In this document: positions 1-7,327 of the stretch, piece after piece | Numbering within the stretch: the first letter of the stretch is position 1 | How the letters are laid out: every line of letters begins with the position of its first letter | Origin: Thermoguttaceae bacterium | Lineage (GTDB): Bacteria; Planctomycetota; Planctomycetia; Pirellulales; Thermoguttaceae | Length of the DNA: 64,000 bases | Direction of reading: 5' to 3' | Assembly: GCA_017407125.1 (NCBI GenBank) | Contig: JAFQXE010000023.1 | Coordinates: forward strand, 1-64,000 | Notes under the pieces: generated by a model | Told to the model about the DNA's origin: nothing | Databases searched by the model: none | What the model saw: only the letters and a program-made list of their open reading frames with translations | Position numbers and translations under genes: made by a program

Positions 1-7
1 ATGCGTT

Positions 8-51
8 TTCTTTTATTTTCTGCAGAATATATTCTGCAGAAAATAAAAGAA
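8..51. repeat. Perfect 44-bp palindrome
   Basis: Two 22-base arms meet with no spacer; every base from 8 to 29 pairs with 51 to 30. The core contains CTGCAG in each arm, flanked by T-rich then A-rich ends, so transcripts from either strand end in a U-run. It could be a bidirectional terminator for a gene left of the window or a protein-binding site. No gene can be placed in the first 120 bases. Confidence 0.85.
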
Positions 52-127
52 GCTCCAACGATAAAATCTATTTTACCTCAAGAACAGAACTAATACAATA
101 ATTTTTATTGGATATCATTATACAAGT

Positions 128-164
128 GCGAGAGGGAAGCGTTAGCGGAACTCTCGCTTTTTTT
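128..164 (+). terminator. Hairpin with T-run
   Basis: GCGAGAG (128-134) pairs with CTCTCGC (151-157), and a run of T follows immediately. This has the form of an intrinsic terminator, presumably for a gene lying left of the window. Confidence 0.6.
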
Positions 165-186
165 ATAAATCGAATTGCTTAAACTG

Positions 187-271
187 GCGAGCGTAGCTCG
201 CTACAGAAAACCAAATCTTCTTCTTGACGGCAAGCCGTCAAGTACGAGTGCGGCGCCAAGGCGCCGCACTC
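187..271. repeat. Cluster of three short palindromes
   Basis: Three unrelated palindromes lie in tandem. 187-201 is GCGAGC-gta-GCTCGC, 223-242 is a 9-bp stem with an AA centre, and 246-271 is a 12-bp GC-rich stem with an AA centre. They look like a mosaic of REP-like elements. The third resembles the imperfect palindrome at 17379-17412, where both have GGAG...GCG arms ending in CTCCAAA. The rest of 275-400 is AT-rich and contains a TATAAT at 340-345 without a convincing -35 box. Confidence 0.6.
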
Positions 272-400
272 CAAATAATCTTTTTCCTCTTTCATCTTCA
301 AAAATATTCCTTTTTTGGGGGATTTTTCTAAATATAGTGTATAATATATTGCATAATAACCAATTAGAAGAAATATTTTATTTCCTGCCCCGCAAATATC

Positions 401-2407
401 ATGACTACAATCCATACATACTGCCGATTTTACATAATCGTTTTATTTGCCGCTTTGATTAGCGGCGCCATATACGCTCAGGAGCGACCCGTTCCGACGG
501 AGTACGCTTCCTGGCTGGACGCTGTCAACGCGCCGTACGCCTGGAGTCTCGGGTTTACCGGTCAAACCGCCGTTGTCGGAATTGTTGACGACAGCATTGA
601 CATGTCGCACCCGTTCTATAGCTCTAATATTGAAACGTCGCTGGCAATTAACACCGGCGCGATTTATAACGGGATATACCAACAATATCTGCCGAACCTG
701 CCGGATCAATCGCCAACGGATACGTCTGCCTTTTGGGACAGAGCGGAAATTCAAAGCCCCGGGATGCAAAAGCCGACAACAACATACGGAGACTGTCACG
801 GTACAGCCGTAACGGGATGCGTTGCCTCATACGATGCTGAAACGAAAACCTACGGTTCCGCCTACAACGCGACAATTGTTCCGATTCGATTGGATTTTTG
901 CTGTCAATCGCTTGATGCTGAAATGCCTGACGGCGCTTCTTACGCAGATTATACCACCTATCAGGGGTTGACTTACAGAAACGACGTTATCGACCTGAAA
1001 AACAACTCCTACGGCATATCGATAGGATATGTTGGAACGGGTTCAGAAGTGTCAATAGCGGCAATTGCCGACGCCCGGGCGAACAATACGATTTTGCTCT
1101 TTGCTGCCGGCAACGAACGCGACGACCGTTTTCCACCCAACAACAAAGACAGCGGTAAGAAAGTTAACACCGCTCATCCGTATACGATAGCAGTCGCCGC
1201 CACCAAAAAGGACGATTTCGGCGATTACACTAAATACGCGGATTTTAGCAACTACGGCGCCTGCGTTTTTATTTGCGCGCCCGGCGTTGAAATTCAAACC
1301 TCTGACCGCGTCGACGTCCAAACCGGCAACATATTCCTCTATGAATGCGAATTGGTCTCCGAGTCCAACGTTCAGGGCTATGCAGAGGGCGATATGCTCG
1401 CTAATTTTGCCGGCACGTCCGCTGCCTGTCCGGTTGCGACAGGCGTTGTGGCGCTGGCGATAGACGCCTATAAACAAACCTATCCGGATCAGATCTGCGA
1501 CGCCCGGTTTATCAAACACCTTCTTGCCAGAACGTCTACAAAATTGGACCTCGAAGATGAGGATCGTCGAGTTGCCTGGGTAACCAACAAAGCGGAATTG
1601 TCGTTCTCACCCTCCTACGGATTCGGACAGATTAACGCTAAGGGGTTAATTGACGCCATTCTTGACCCCGAAACGAATTTGGGCGGTAAATTCGATACGG
1701 TTACTCCGCAAACGTTCGCTACTGTTGACTGGTCAACCATGGCAGTCTCTGCTGCTGAAAAACTGATTTACAGTTCAACCGAAGTGGAAGGCGATGACGA
1801 TGACGACGATACCGGCAGCGCTTATTTGACAACGTTCAGCCGAACAAACAACGACGCTCTCGCCGCCGCGATAGAATATCAGTCTGGCGGAACAGCCGCT
1901 TACGTTACTCCAAACGATTTCCAGAAAATGGAGGCGGATCCTGTAGAGATTCAAACTTTTAATATAACCATTACAGACGAGACGTTCCTCAATTCGGGAA
2001 TTATCAAGCAGGACCTGGAAGAGGTGGTCGTTACGCTTACTGTCACCGCAGACGACCCGTCCCAGGGATTTGACGCGCGCAATATGGAAATTATTCTGGA
2101 ACACGACGGGATTCAAAACTATTTGGTTTTTGGCGACAGACAAGCTATAAGACACTATCTCGAAAGCATAACGTGGTCGTTTTCCATGAACGCCTTTTGG
2201 GGCGAAGACCCAACCGGCGACTGGACGCTTTACGTTTATGACCGCGGCTCAGAACCAACCGAAATGTATACTGTTTCAGACGTTTACAGTACATTCTATA
2301 TGGGCGCGTTAAGCAGCTCCCATCCAGACGTCCCGGAACCGTCAACGTGGGCGCTGCTCGTTCTAGGCGTTGTTTTGCTATACATGCGGAAGCGAGTTAG
2401 AAGTTAG
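401..2407 (+). CDS. Secreted S8 (subtilisin) peptidase with P-domain and PEP-CTERM tail
   Basis: This 668-aa protein starts with a signal peptide (hydrophobic residues about 8-25, ending IYAQE). The peptidase S8 triad is readable: D63 in VGIVDDSID, H133 in DCHGTAVTG and S340 in FAGTSAACP. An oxyanion-type Asn is likely in FAAGNERD. After the catalytic domain comes an Asp-rich stretch (GDDDDDDTG). A proprotein-convertase-like P-domain follows (GEDPTGDWTLYVYD). The C-terminus has VPEPSTW, a hydrophobic segment and KRVRS, a PEP-CTERM sorting signal cut by an exosortase. It is therefore expected to be exported and processed at the envelope. The next gene is a close paralogue 45 bp downstream, so the pair is a tandem duplication and probably an operon. 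The last codons and the stop lie inside a heptanucleotide repeat array. Confidence 0.9.
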   Translation: MTTIHTYCRFYIIVLFAALISGAIYAQERPVPTEYASWLDAVNAPYAWSLGFTGQTAVVGIVDDSIDMSHPFYSSNIETSLAINTGAIYNGIYQQYLPNLPDQSPTDTSAFWDRAEIQSPGMQKPTTTYGDCHGTAVTGCVASYDAETKTYGSAYNATIVPIRLDFCCQSLDAEMPDGASYADYTTYQGLTYRNDVIDLKNNSYGISIGYVGTGSEVSIAAIADARANNTILLFAAGNERDDRFPPNNKDSGKKVNTAHPYTIAVAATKKDDFGDYTKYADFSNYGACVFICAPGVEIQTSDRVDVQTGNIFLYECELVSESNVQGYAEGDMLANFAGTSAACPVATGVVALAIDAYKQTYPDQICDARFIKHLLARTSTKLDLEDEDRRVAWVTNKAELSFSPSYGFGQINAKGLIDAILDPETNLGGKFDTVTPQTFATVDWSTMAVSAAEKLIYSSTEVEGDDDDDDTGSAYLTTFSRTNNDALAAAIEYQSGGTAAYVTPNDFQKMEADPVEIQTFNITITDETFLNSGIIKQDLEEVVVTLTVTADDPSQGFDARNMEIILEHDGIQNYLVFGDRQAIRHYLESITWSFSMNAFWGEDPTGDWTLYVYDRGSEPTEMYTVSDVYSTFYMGALSSSHPDVPEPSTWALLVLGVVLLYMRKRVRS

Positions 2408-2429
2408 GAGTGAGGGGTGAGGAGTTGCG
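2395..2429. repeat. Heptanucleotide array, five units
   Basis: Five consecutive 7-mers read AGTTAGA, AGTTAGG, AGTGAGG, GGTGAGG, AGTTGCG. The array covers the last three codons and stop of the first subtilase and the intergenic leader of the second. Similar units recur at 11531-11565 and 47529-47563. Confidence 0.75.
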
Positions 2430-2452
2430 CTTCGCGCTCCACCACTAATACA

Positions 2453-4453
2453 ATGTCAATAACCAAGTTACTCTGCCGATTTTGCGTAATCATAACGTTT
2501 GCGCTCCTGTTTAGCGTCTGCATTTACGCGCAAGATCGCCCTGTTCCGGAGGAGTACAGAGCCTGGCTGGACGCTGTCAACGCGCCGTACGCATGGAATC
2601 AGGGGTTTACTGGCAAAAACGTTGTCGTGGGCGTTATCGACGACAGCATTGACATGTTGCACCCGTTCTTTAGCTCTAATATTAGCTCATCCCTGGCGTA
2701 TAACACCGGCATAGTTTATAACGACGATTACTACAAAGATTTTCTGCCAACCCTGCCGGAGCAATCGCCAACGAACACGTCTGCTATTTGGGACAGAGCT
2801 TTGGTTCGAGACAACGACATGCCTGACATGCCGGTTCCGTGTCCATTCGACGCTCACGGTACATCCGTTACCGGGTGCATTGCTTCCTACGATTCCGAAA
2901 CTAACACGTACGGTTCCGCCTACAATGCGACCATCGCGCCCATTCGAGTGGATTTCCCCTGTCAGTTATTTAGCGTTCACGGCGCAGGTCCTGTGGGAGA
3001 TCAGTGTTTCGCTCAAGCTATTGCGTACAAAAACAGCGATATTGACATCAAAAACAACAGCTATGGCGTTTCTACCGGGTACGTCATCAGAGAGGCGGAC
3101 TTGAAATTAGACGCCATCGCCGACGCCCGGGCAAACAATACGATTCTGCTGTTCGCTTCCGGCAACGAGCGCAATAAGCTCCTTTATCCCAACGGGAAAG
3201 ACTGCGACAAAAAAATGTTTACAGCTCACCCGTACACCATTACAGTTGCTGCAACGGGAAAAGACAACACGACAGACTATACCGGTTTCGCGCCGTTTAG
3301 CGACTGCGGCTCCTGCGTTTTCGTTTGCGCGCCTGGCGTTGGAATTCAAACCGCTGACCGGGTAGACGATGTAACCGGCAACGTGTTTACATACAACAGC
3401 GTTTTCGACTCCTATTATGAATTTCAGGGTTCCGTTGCCGGCAATATGAACGACGCCTTTGAAGGGACGTCCGCCGCCTGCCCGATCGCGTCTGGCGTTT
3501 TGGCTCTGGCTGTGGAAGCCTATCGAACACAGTATCCAGGTCAGGTTTGCGACGTCCGATTTATCAAACATCTGCTTGTTAGAACGTCTACAAAACTGGA
3601 CCTTGAATCGGAAAAACGAACGGTCGCCTGGCGAACCAACGCCGCGGGATTTAAGTTCTCCCCCACCTACGGATTCGGACAGATTAACGCCCAGGGACTT
3701 ATAGACGCCATTCTCGATCCGGAATCGACTTTAGGCGGAAGGTTCGATACTGTTACGCCGCAAACCGTCGCGACAATCGACTGGTCGACCATGGAAATTA
3801 CCGCTGACGAGCTGCTGAAGTACAGTTCCAAAGTCCTTTCCGCCAGTCAAAACGGCGGATTCGTCTATACGCCCGCGTCCAACATTTCCGAAGACGGCAT
3901 CCTGGCTGCCGCGGCTGAATTTCAATCTGGCGGCACGGCAGACTATGTCGATTTCCAGCGCCTGACGGCTGACAATACGCTGGTTTATTCAGAATCAAAA
4001 ACGATTACCGACGAAACGTTTCTCAATTCCGGAATTGTCAAACAGGACCTGGAAGAGGTTGTTGTAACAATGACCGTCAAAGCGGACGACCCGTCCGAGG
4101 GATTTGACGCGCGCTATATGGAGATTGTTCTGGAACACAACGGATTAGAGAGTTGTCTGGCGTTCTCAGATGAAATGTCCATTCCAGACAACATCGACGA
4201 TTTAATGTGGTCGTTTACCTCCAACGCCTTTTGGGGCGAAGACCCTACTGGCGTCTGGACGCTAAAAGTTTATGACCTTGGCACAGAAGATACGTTTAAC
4301 GTCTCCGACGTGTACAGTACGTTCTATATGGGCGCGCTGCTGAACTCCCATCCAGACGTCCCGGAACCGTCGACCTGGGCGCTGATGGCGCTGGGCTTTG
4401 CGGCTCTATTCCTGAGTAGACGAAAAAATCCCTCTCGTAACTCTTGCAATTGA
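2453..4453 (+). CDS. Secreted S8 (subtilisin) peptidase with P-domain and PEP-CTERM tail, paralogue 2
   Basis: This 666-aa protein is a tandem paralogue of the preceding gene with the same order: signal peptide (IITFALLFSVCIYAQD), subtilase domain, P-domain, PEP-CTERM tail (VPEPSTWALMALG then SRRKNPSR). Catalytic residues are D63 (GVIDDSID), H135 (FDAHGTSVTG) and S340 (FEGTSAACP). I chose ATG 2453 because the signal peptide begins there; a GTG at 2417 in the same frame would put 12 polar residues, read from a heptamer repeat, in front of it. The Asp-rich linker of copy 1 is absent. Most divergence lies between the H and S motifs and in the linker, while the P-domain and sorting tail are nearly the same, which suggests related but different substrates. 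The promoter of the next gene overlaps this stop codon. Confidence 0.9.
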   Translation: MSITKLLCRFCVIITFALLFSVCIYAQDRPVPEEYRAWLDAVNAPYAWNQGFTGKNVVVGVIDDSIDMLHPFFSSNISSSLAYNTGIVYNDDYYKDFLPTLPEQSPTNTSAIWDRALVRDNDMPDMPVPCPFDAHGTSVTGCIASYDSETNTYGSAYNATIAPIRVDFPCQLFSVHGAGPVGDQCFAQAIAYKNSDIDIKNNSYGVSTGYVIREADLKLDAIADARANNTILLFASGNERNKLLYPNGKDCDKKMFTAHPYTITVAATGKDNTTDYTGFAPFSDCGSCVFVCAPGVGIQTADRVDDVTGNVFTYNSVFDSYYEFQGSVAGNMNDAFEGTSAACPIASGVLALAVEAYRTQYPGQVCDVRFIKHLLVRTSTKLDLESEKRTVAWRTNAAGFKFSPTYGFGQINAQGLIDAILDPESTLGGRFDTVTPQTVATIDWSTMEITADELLKYSSKVLSASQNGGFVYTPASNISEDGILAAAAEFQSGGTADYVDFQRLTADNTLVYSESKTITDETFLNSGIVKQDLEEVVVTMTVKADDPSEGFDARYMEIVLEHNGLESCLAFSDEMSIPDNIDDLMWSFTSNAFWGEDPTGVWTLKVYDLGTEDTFNVSDVYSTFYMGALLNSHPDVPEPSTWALMALGFAALFLSRRKNPSRNSCN

Positions 4454-4472
4454 TTTTTGATTCTTGTATAAT
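4444..4472 (+). promoter_or_regulatory. Sigma-70-type promoter for the GH16 gene
   Basis: TTGCAA at 4444-4449 and TATAAT at 4467-4472 are separated by 17 bases. The -35 box lies within the end of the upstream subtilase gene, so the glucanase can be transcribed on its own. The predicted leader is about 80 bases. Confidence 0.6.
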
Positions 4473-4559
4473 CAATACTGTTCAATCGTTTGAATTGATT
4501 GTCTTCCGGGGACGTCTGCGCCTTGGATGATAATTAGTATACCTGTAGAAAGGACATTT

Positions 4560-5390
4560 ATGAATAATCATTTGTTACAAAGCGCTCTGGGAACGTTGAC
4601 TGTTGTCGCGATGGCGCTGTCGGCAGCGTATGCTGACGACGCGGTTCCTCAGACTCTTAAATCGTACGAAGGCAAAACGCTCAAGCTGGTTTGGAACGAC
4701 GAGTTCAACGGAACCGGGGCTGTCAATCCCGCTGACTGGAAATACGAGCACGGCTTTGTTCGCAACCACGAGAAACAGTTCTATACCGATAAACGAACGG
4801 AAAACGTCTGTCAGAAAGACGGCAAGCTGATCATCACGGCTATTAAAGAGGCGTACGAAGAAAACGGCGTCAAAGCGGAGTACACCGCCGGCAGCATCGA
4901 AACTCGAGGCTTGCACAAATGGCAGTACGGCCGCATTGAAGTTCGCGCCAAACTCCCGAAGGGAAAAGGCGTCTGGCCGGCAATTTGGACGGTCGGGTCG
5001 GGCGCGCCGTACCCCCTGGCGGGCGAAATCGACATCATGGAATACGTTGGCAAACAGCCATCGGTTGTTCACGGGACCATTCACGGCAAAGGAAAGAACG
5101 GCCGTCCGTACTGCTCCAAAAGCGGATCCGTTCCCATTCCCAATATTGAAGATCGAATGGCGGTCTATGCGATTGAATGGACTCACGACAGAATCTGGTT
5201 TTTCGTGGACGATCAGATGTACTTCACCGTCGATTTGAACGAGTTTGACGCCGTTGGACGTCCATTTGACTACCCGCAATACTTAAAGCTCAATCTGGCG
5301 TTAGGCGGCTCCTGGGGCGGTCAGATCGACGACTCCATTTTCCCGCAAACGTTTGAAATCGACTACGTAAGAGTTTATCAATTTGAGTAG
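4560..5390 (+). CDS. Secreted family 16 glycoside hydrolase (beta-glucanase/laminarinase-like)
   Basis: This 276-aa protein has a signal peptide (TVVAMALSAAYADD) and then a single GH16 jelly-roll domain. The family signature EIDIMEYVG is intact, with E156 as nucleophile, D158 as helper and E161 as acid/base. WPAIWT and VWPAIW-type aromatic residues line the cleft, and the C-terminal FEIDYVRVYQ strand is typical of the family. GH16 enzymes cut beta-1,3 or beta-1,3-1,4 glucans and some algal galactans; the substrate cannot be read here. ATG 4560 is preceded by AGAAAGGA at good spacing, so the in-frame ATG at 4527 was not used. Secretion next to two secreted proteases suggests polymer degradation outside the cytoplasm. 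Confidence 0.9.
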   Translation: MNNHLLQSALGTLTVVAMALSAAYADDAVPQTLKSYEGKTLKLVWNDEFNGTGAVNPADWKYEHGFVRNHEKQFYTDKRTENVCQKDGKLIITAIKEAYEENGVKAEYTAGSIETRGLHKWQYGRIEVRAKLPKGKGVWPAIWTVGSGAPYPLAGEIDIMEYVGKQPSVVHGTIHGKGKNGRPYCSKSGSVPIPNIEDRMAVYAIEWTHDRIWFFVDDQMYFTVDLNEFDAVGRPFDYPQYLKLNLALGGSWGGQIDDSIFPQTFEIDYVRVYQFE

Positions 5391-5405
5391 CAATTTTTGA
5401 ATCGC

Positions 5406-5454
5406 CAATCATCAATCACTAATTACTAATTACTCATTACTAATTACTAATTAA
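5406..5454. repeat. Heptanucleotide array, seven units
   Basis: Seven consecutive 7-mers read CAATCAT, CAATCAC, TAATTAC, TAATTAC, TCATTAC, TAATTAC, TAATTAA. The array fills the gap between the GH16 gene and ettA and ends five bases before the ettA start. No Shine-Dalgarno sequence is left for ettA. Confidence 0.8.
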
Positions 5455-5458
5455 TCCC

Positions 5459-7138
5459 ATGCCTCCACATTATATTTTTGAGATGAACCGCGTCTGTAAA
5501 CGTTACGGCGAAAAGACGGTTCTGGAAAACATCAGTCTGTTGTTCTATTACGGCGCGAAAATCGGCATCGTTGGCGAAAACGGCGCGGGTAAGTCAACCC
5601 TGCTGAAAATCATGGCGGGAATTGACAAGGACTTTGAAGGGACGGCGGAAATCGCCAAGGGAATGAAGGTTTGCTGCGTCATGCAGGAGCCGGAGCTGGA
5701 CCTCGACTCCACCGTTCGGGAGAATCTGCTCAAATCGGTCGCTGACGTTCAGGCGAAAATCGACGAGTTCAATCAGATTTCCATCGATATGGGCGACCCG
5801 GATCAGGCGGATAATTTTGACGCCTTGATGGAACGCATGGGCAAGCTGCAGGAAGAAATCGACGCCTGTAACGGCTGGGAGCTGGACAGACGAATCGACA
5901 TCGCCGCCGACGCTCTGGTTCTGCCGCCGGACGACGCGATTGTTCGGAAGCTGTCCGGGGGAGAGCGGCGCCGCGTCGCGCTGTGCAAGGCGTTGCTGGA
6001 ACAGCCTGACCTGCTTCTTCTGGACGAACCGACAAACCATCTCGACGCAGAAACTGTGCAGTGGCTGGAAGGCACGCTGCGGGACTATCCCGGCACGGTT
6101 ATCATCGTTACTCACGACCGCTATTTCCTCGACAATATTACCAAATGGATTCTGGAAATCGACAACGCCCGCGGGATTCCCTTTGAGGGGAACTACTCGT
6201 CCTGGCTGGCGCAGAAGGCGGAATTGCTGAGAATTATCGAAAAGAAAGAAACGCAGCGGCAGAAGATTCTGCAGCGGGAACTGGACTGGATTCAAAAAGC
6301 CCATCAGGGACGCAAACAGAAAAACGAGGCGAGAATCAACGCTTACAATCAGTTGGCGTCACAGCAAACGATTGACGACAAGTCGGACTGCCTGATTCAA
6401 ATCGCGCCGGGCGAACGTCTGGGCGACAAAGTCATTCAGTTCAAAAACGTTACAAAGGGATATAATATCGCCGGGAACGACATTACTCTTATCGACAACG
6501 CCTCGTTCGACATCCCGCCGGGAGCGATTGTCGGCGTTATCGGCCCCAACGGAACAGGGAAAACAACCATGTTCCGCATGATCGTCGGAGAGGAAAAGCC
6601 GGATTCCGGGACGATTGAAATCGGGTCGTCCGTACAGCTGGCGTACGTTGACCAGCATCGCGACGCGCTGGACGACAACAAAACCATCTTCGAGGAAATC
6701 ACCGACGGAAAAGACGTCATCGAAATGGGCAAGGTCAAAATCAACAGCCGCGCCTACGTTTCGAGATTCAATTTCCGGGGAACGCAGCAGCAGAAACTCG
6801 TCGGGCAATGCTCCGGCGGCGAACGCAACCGCGTCCATCTGGCGAAACTGCTTCGCCGCGGCGGTAACGTTCTCCTGTTGGACGAACCGACCAACGACCT
6901 GGACGTCAATACGATGAGAACGCTGGAACAGGCGTTGCTTGACTTCGCCGGGTGTGCCATGGTTATCAGCCACGACCGATTCTTCCTCGACCGAATCTGC
7001 ACGCATCTGCTCGTCTACGAGGGCGACGGCAAAGTCTGCTGGTTTGAAGGAAACTTCTCCGACTACGAAGAAATGCTCAAGAAATCCGATCCCAGCCGCT
7101 TCGGCAACCGACGAAGCAAGTATAAGAAGATTAAATAA
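5459..7138 (+). CDS. ettA: ABC-F translation factor EttA (energy-dependent translational throttle)
   Basis: This 559-aa cytoplasmic protein has two ABC ATPase domains and no membrane segment. It follows E. coli EttA almost block by block from memory: the N-terminal F.M.RV motif, first Walker A GENGAGKST (39-47), ABC signature LSGGERRRVAL, Walker B LLLLDEPTNHLDAETV, and the linker EGNYSSWLAQK. The second half has GPNGTGKTT, CSGGERNRVHLAKLL, DEPTNDLDVNT, and the tail WFEGNFSDYEEM. EttA binds the ribosomal E site and gates the first elongation steps in response to the ATP/ADP ratio. The start is fixed by family alignment although no Shine-Dalgarno is visible, because a heptamer array fills the leader. 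A bidirectional terminator follows. Confidence 0.95.
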   Translation: MPPHYIFEMNRVCKRYGEKTVLENISLLFYYGAKIGIVGENGAGKSTLLKIMAGIDKDFEGTAEIAKGMKVCCVMQEPELDLDSTVRENLLKSVADVQAKIDEFNQISIDMGDPDQADNFDALMERMGKLQEEIDACNGWELDRRIDIAADALVLPPDDAIVRKLSGGERRRVALCKALLEQPDLLLLDEPTNHLDAETVQWLEGTLRDYPGTVIIVTHDRYFLDNITKWILEIDNARGIPFEGNYSSWLAQKAELLRIIEKKETQRQKILQRELDWIQKAHQGRKQKNEARINAYNQLASQQTIDDKSDCLIQIAPGERLGDKVIQFKNVTKGYNIAGNDITLIDNASFDIPPGAIVGVIGPNGTGKTTMFRMIVGEEKPDSGTIEIGSSVQLAYVDQHRDALDDNKTIFEEITDGKDVIEMGKVKINSRAYVSRFNFRGTQQQKLVGQCSGGERNRVHLAKLLRRGGNVLLLDEPTNDLDVNTMRTLEQALLDFAGCAMVISHDRFFLDRICTHLLVYEGDGKVCWFEGNFSDYEEMLKKSDPSRFGNRRSKYKKIK

Positions 7139-7167
7139 ACAAAAGGCAGCAGCGCAAAGCGCTTCAC

Positions 7168-7219
7168 CTAGAACCGCTTTAGCGGTTCAATATTAATAGC
7201 CGTGGGTTTTAACCCACGG
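7168..7219. repeat. 52-bp bipartite palindromic element, copy 1
   Basis: Two palindromes, AACCGCTTTAGCGGTT and CCGTGGGTTTTAACCCACGG, are joined by a 12-base AT-rich link. An inverted copy with one mismatch lies at 15944-15995. Similarity extends leftwards through an AGCGC..AGCGCTTC palindrome (7150-7163). On the right a heptamer array starts at 7221. Confidence 0.85.
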
Positions 7220-7220
7220 A

Positions 7221-7248
7221 GGGAATAGGGAGTGGGGAATAGGGAATA
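7221..7248. repeat. Heptanucleotide array, four units
   Basis: The units are GGGAATA, GGGAGTG, GGGAATA and GGGAATA. They directly follow the 52-bp palindromic element, and the same two repeat types are adjacent again at 15916-15995. Confidence 0.8.
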
Positions 7249-7251
7249 GTT

Positions 7252-7281
7252 AAAAAGGCGTCTGAAAAGACGCCTTTTTTT
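7252..7281. terminator. Bidirectional intrinsic terminator
   Basis: GGCGTCT and AGACGCC form a 7-bp stem closed by a GAAA tetraloop. A-run and T-run flank it on the two sides, so it can stop ettA transcription from the left and the convergent PEP-CTERM gene from the right. Confidence 0.85.
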
Positions 7282-7327
7282 AATTCTTCGATCGTTTTAT
7301 ATGTCCGCCTGTTGACGGGAATTATAA

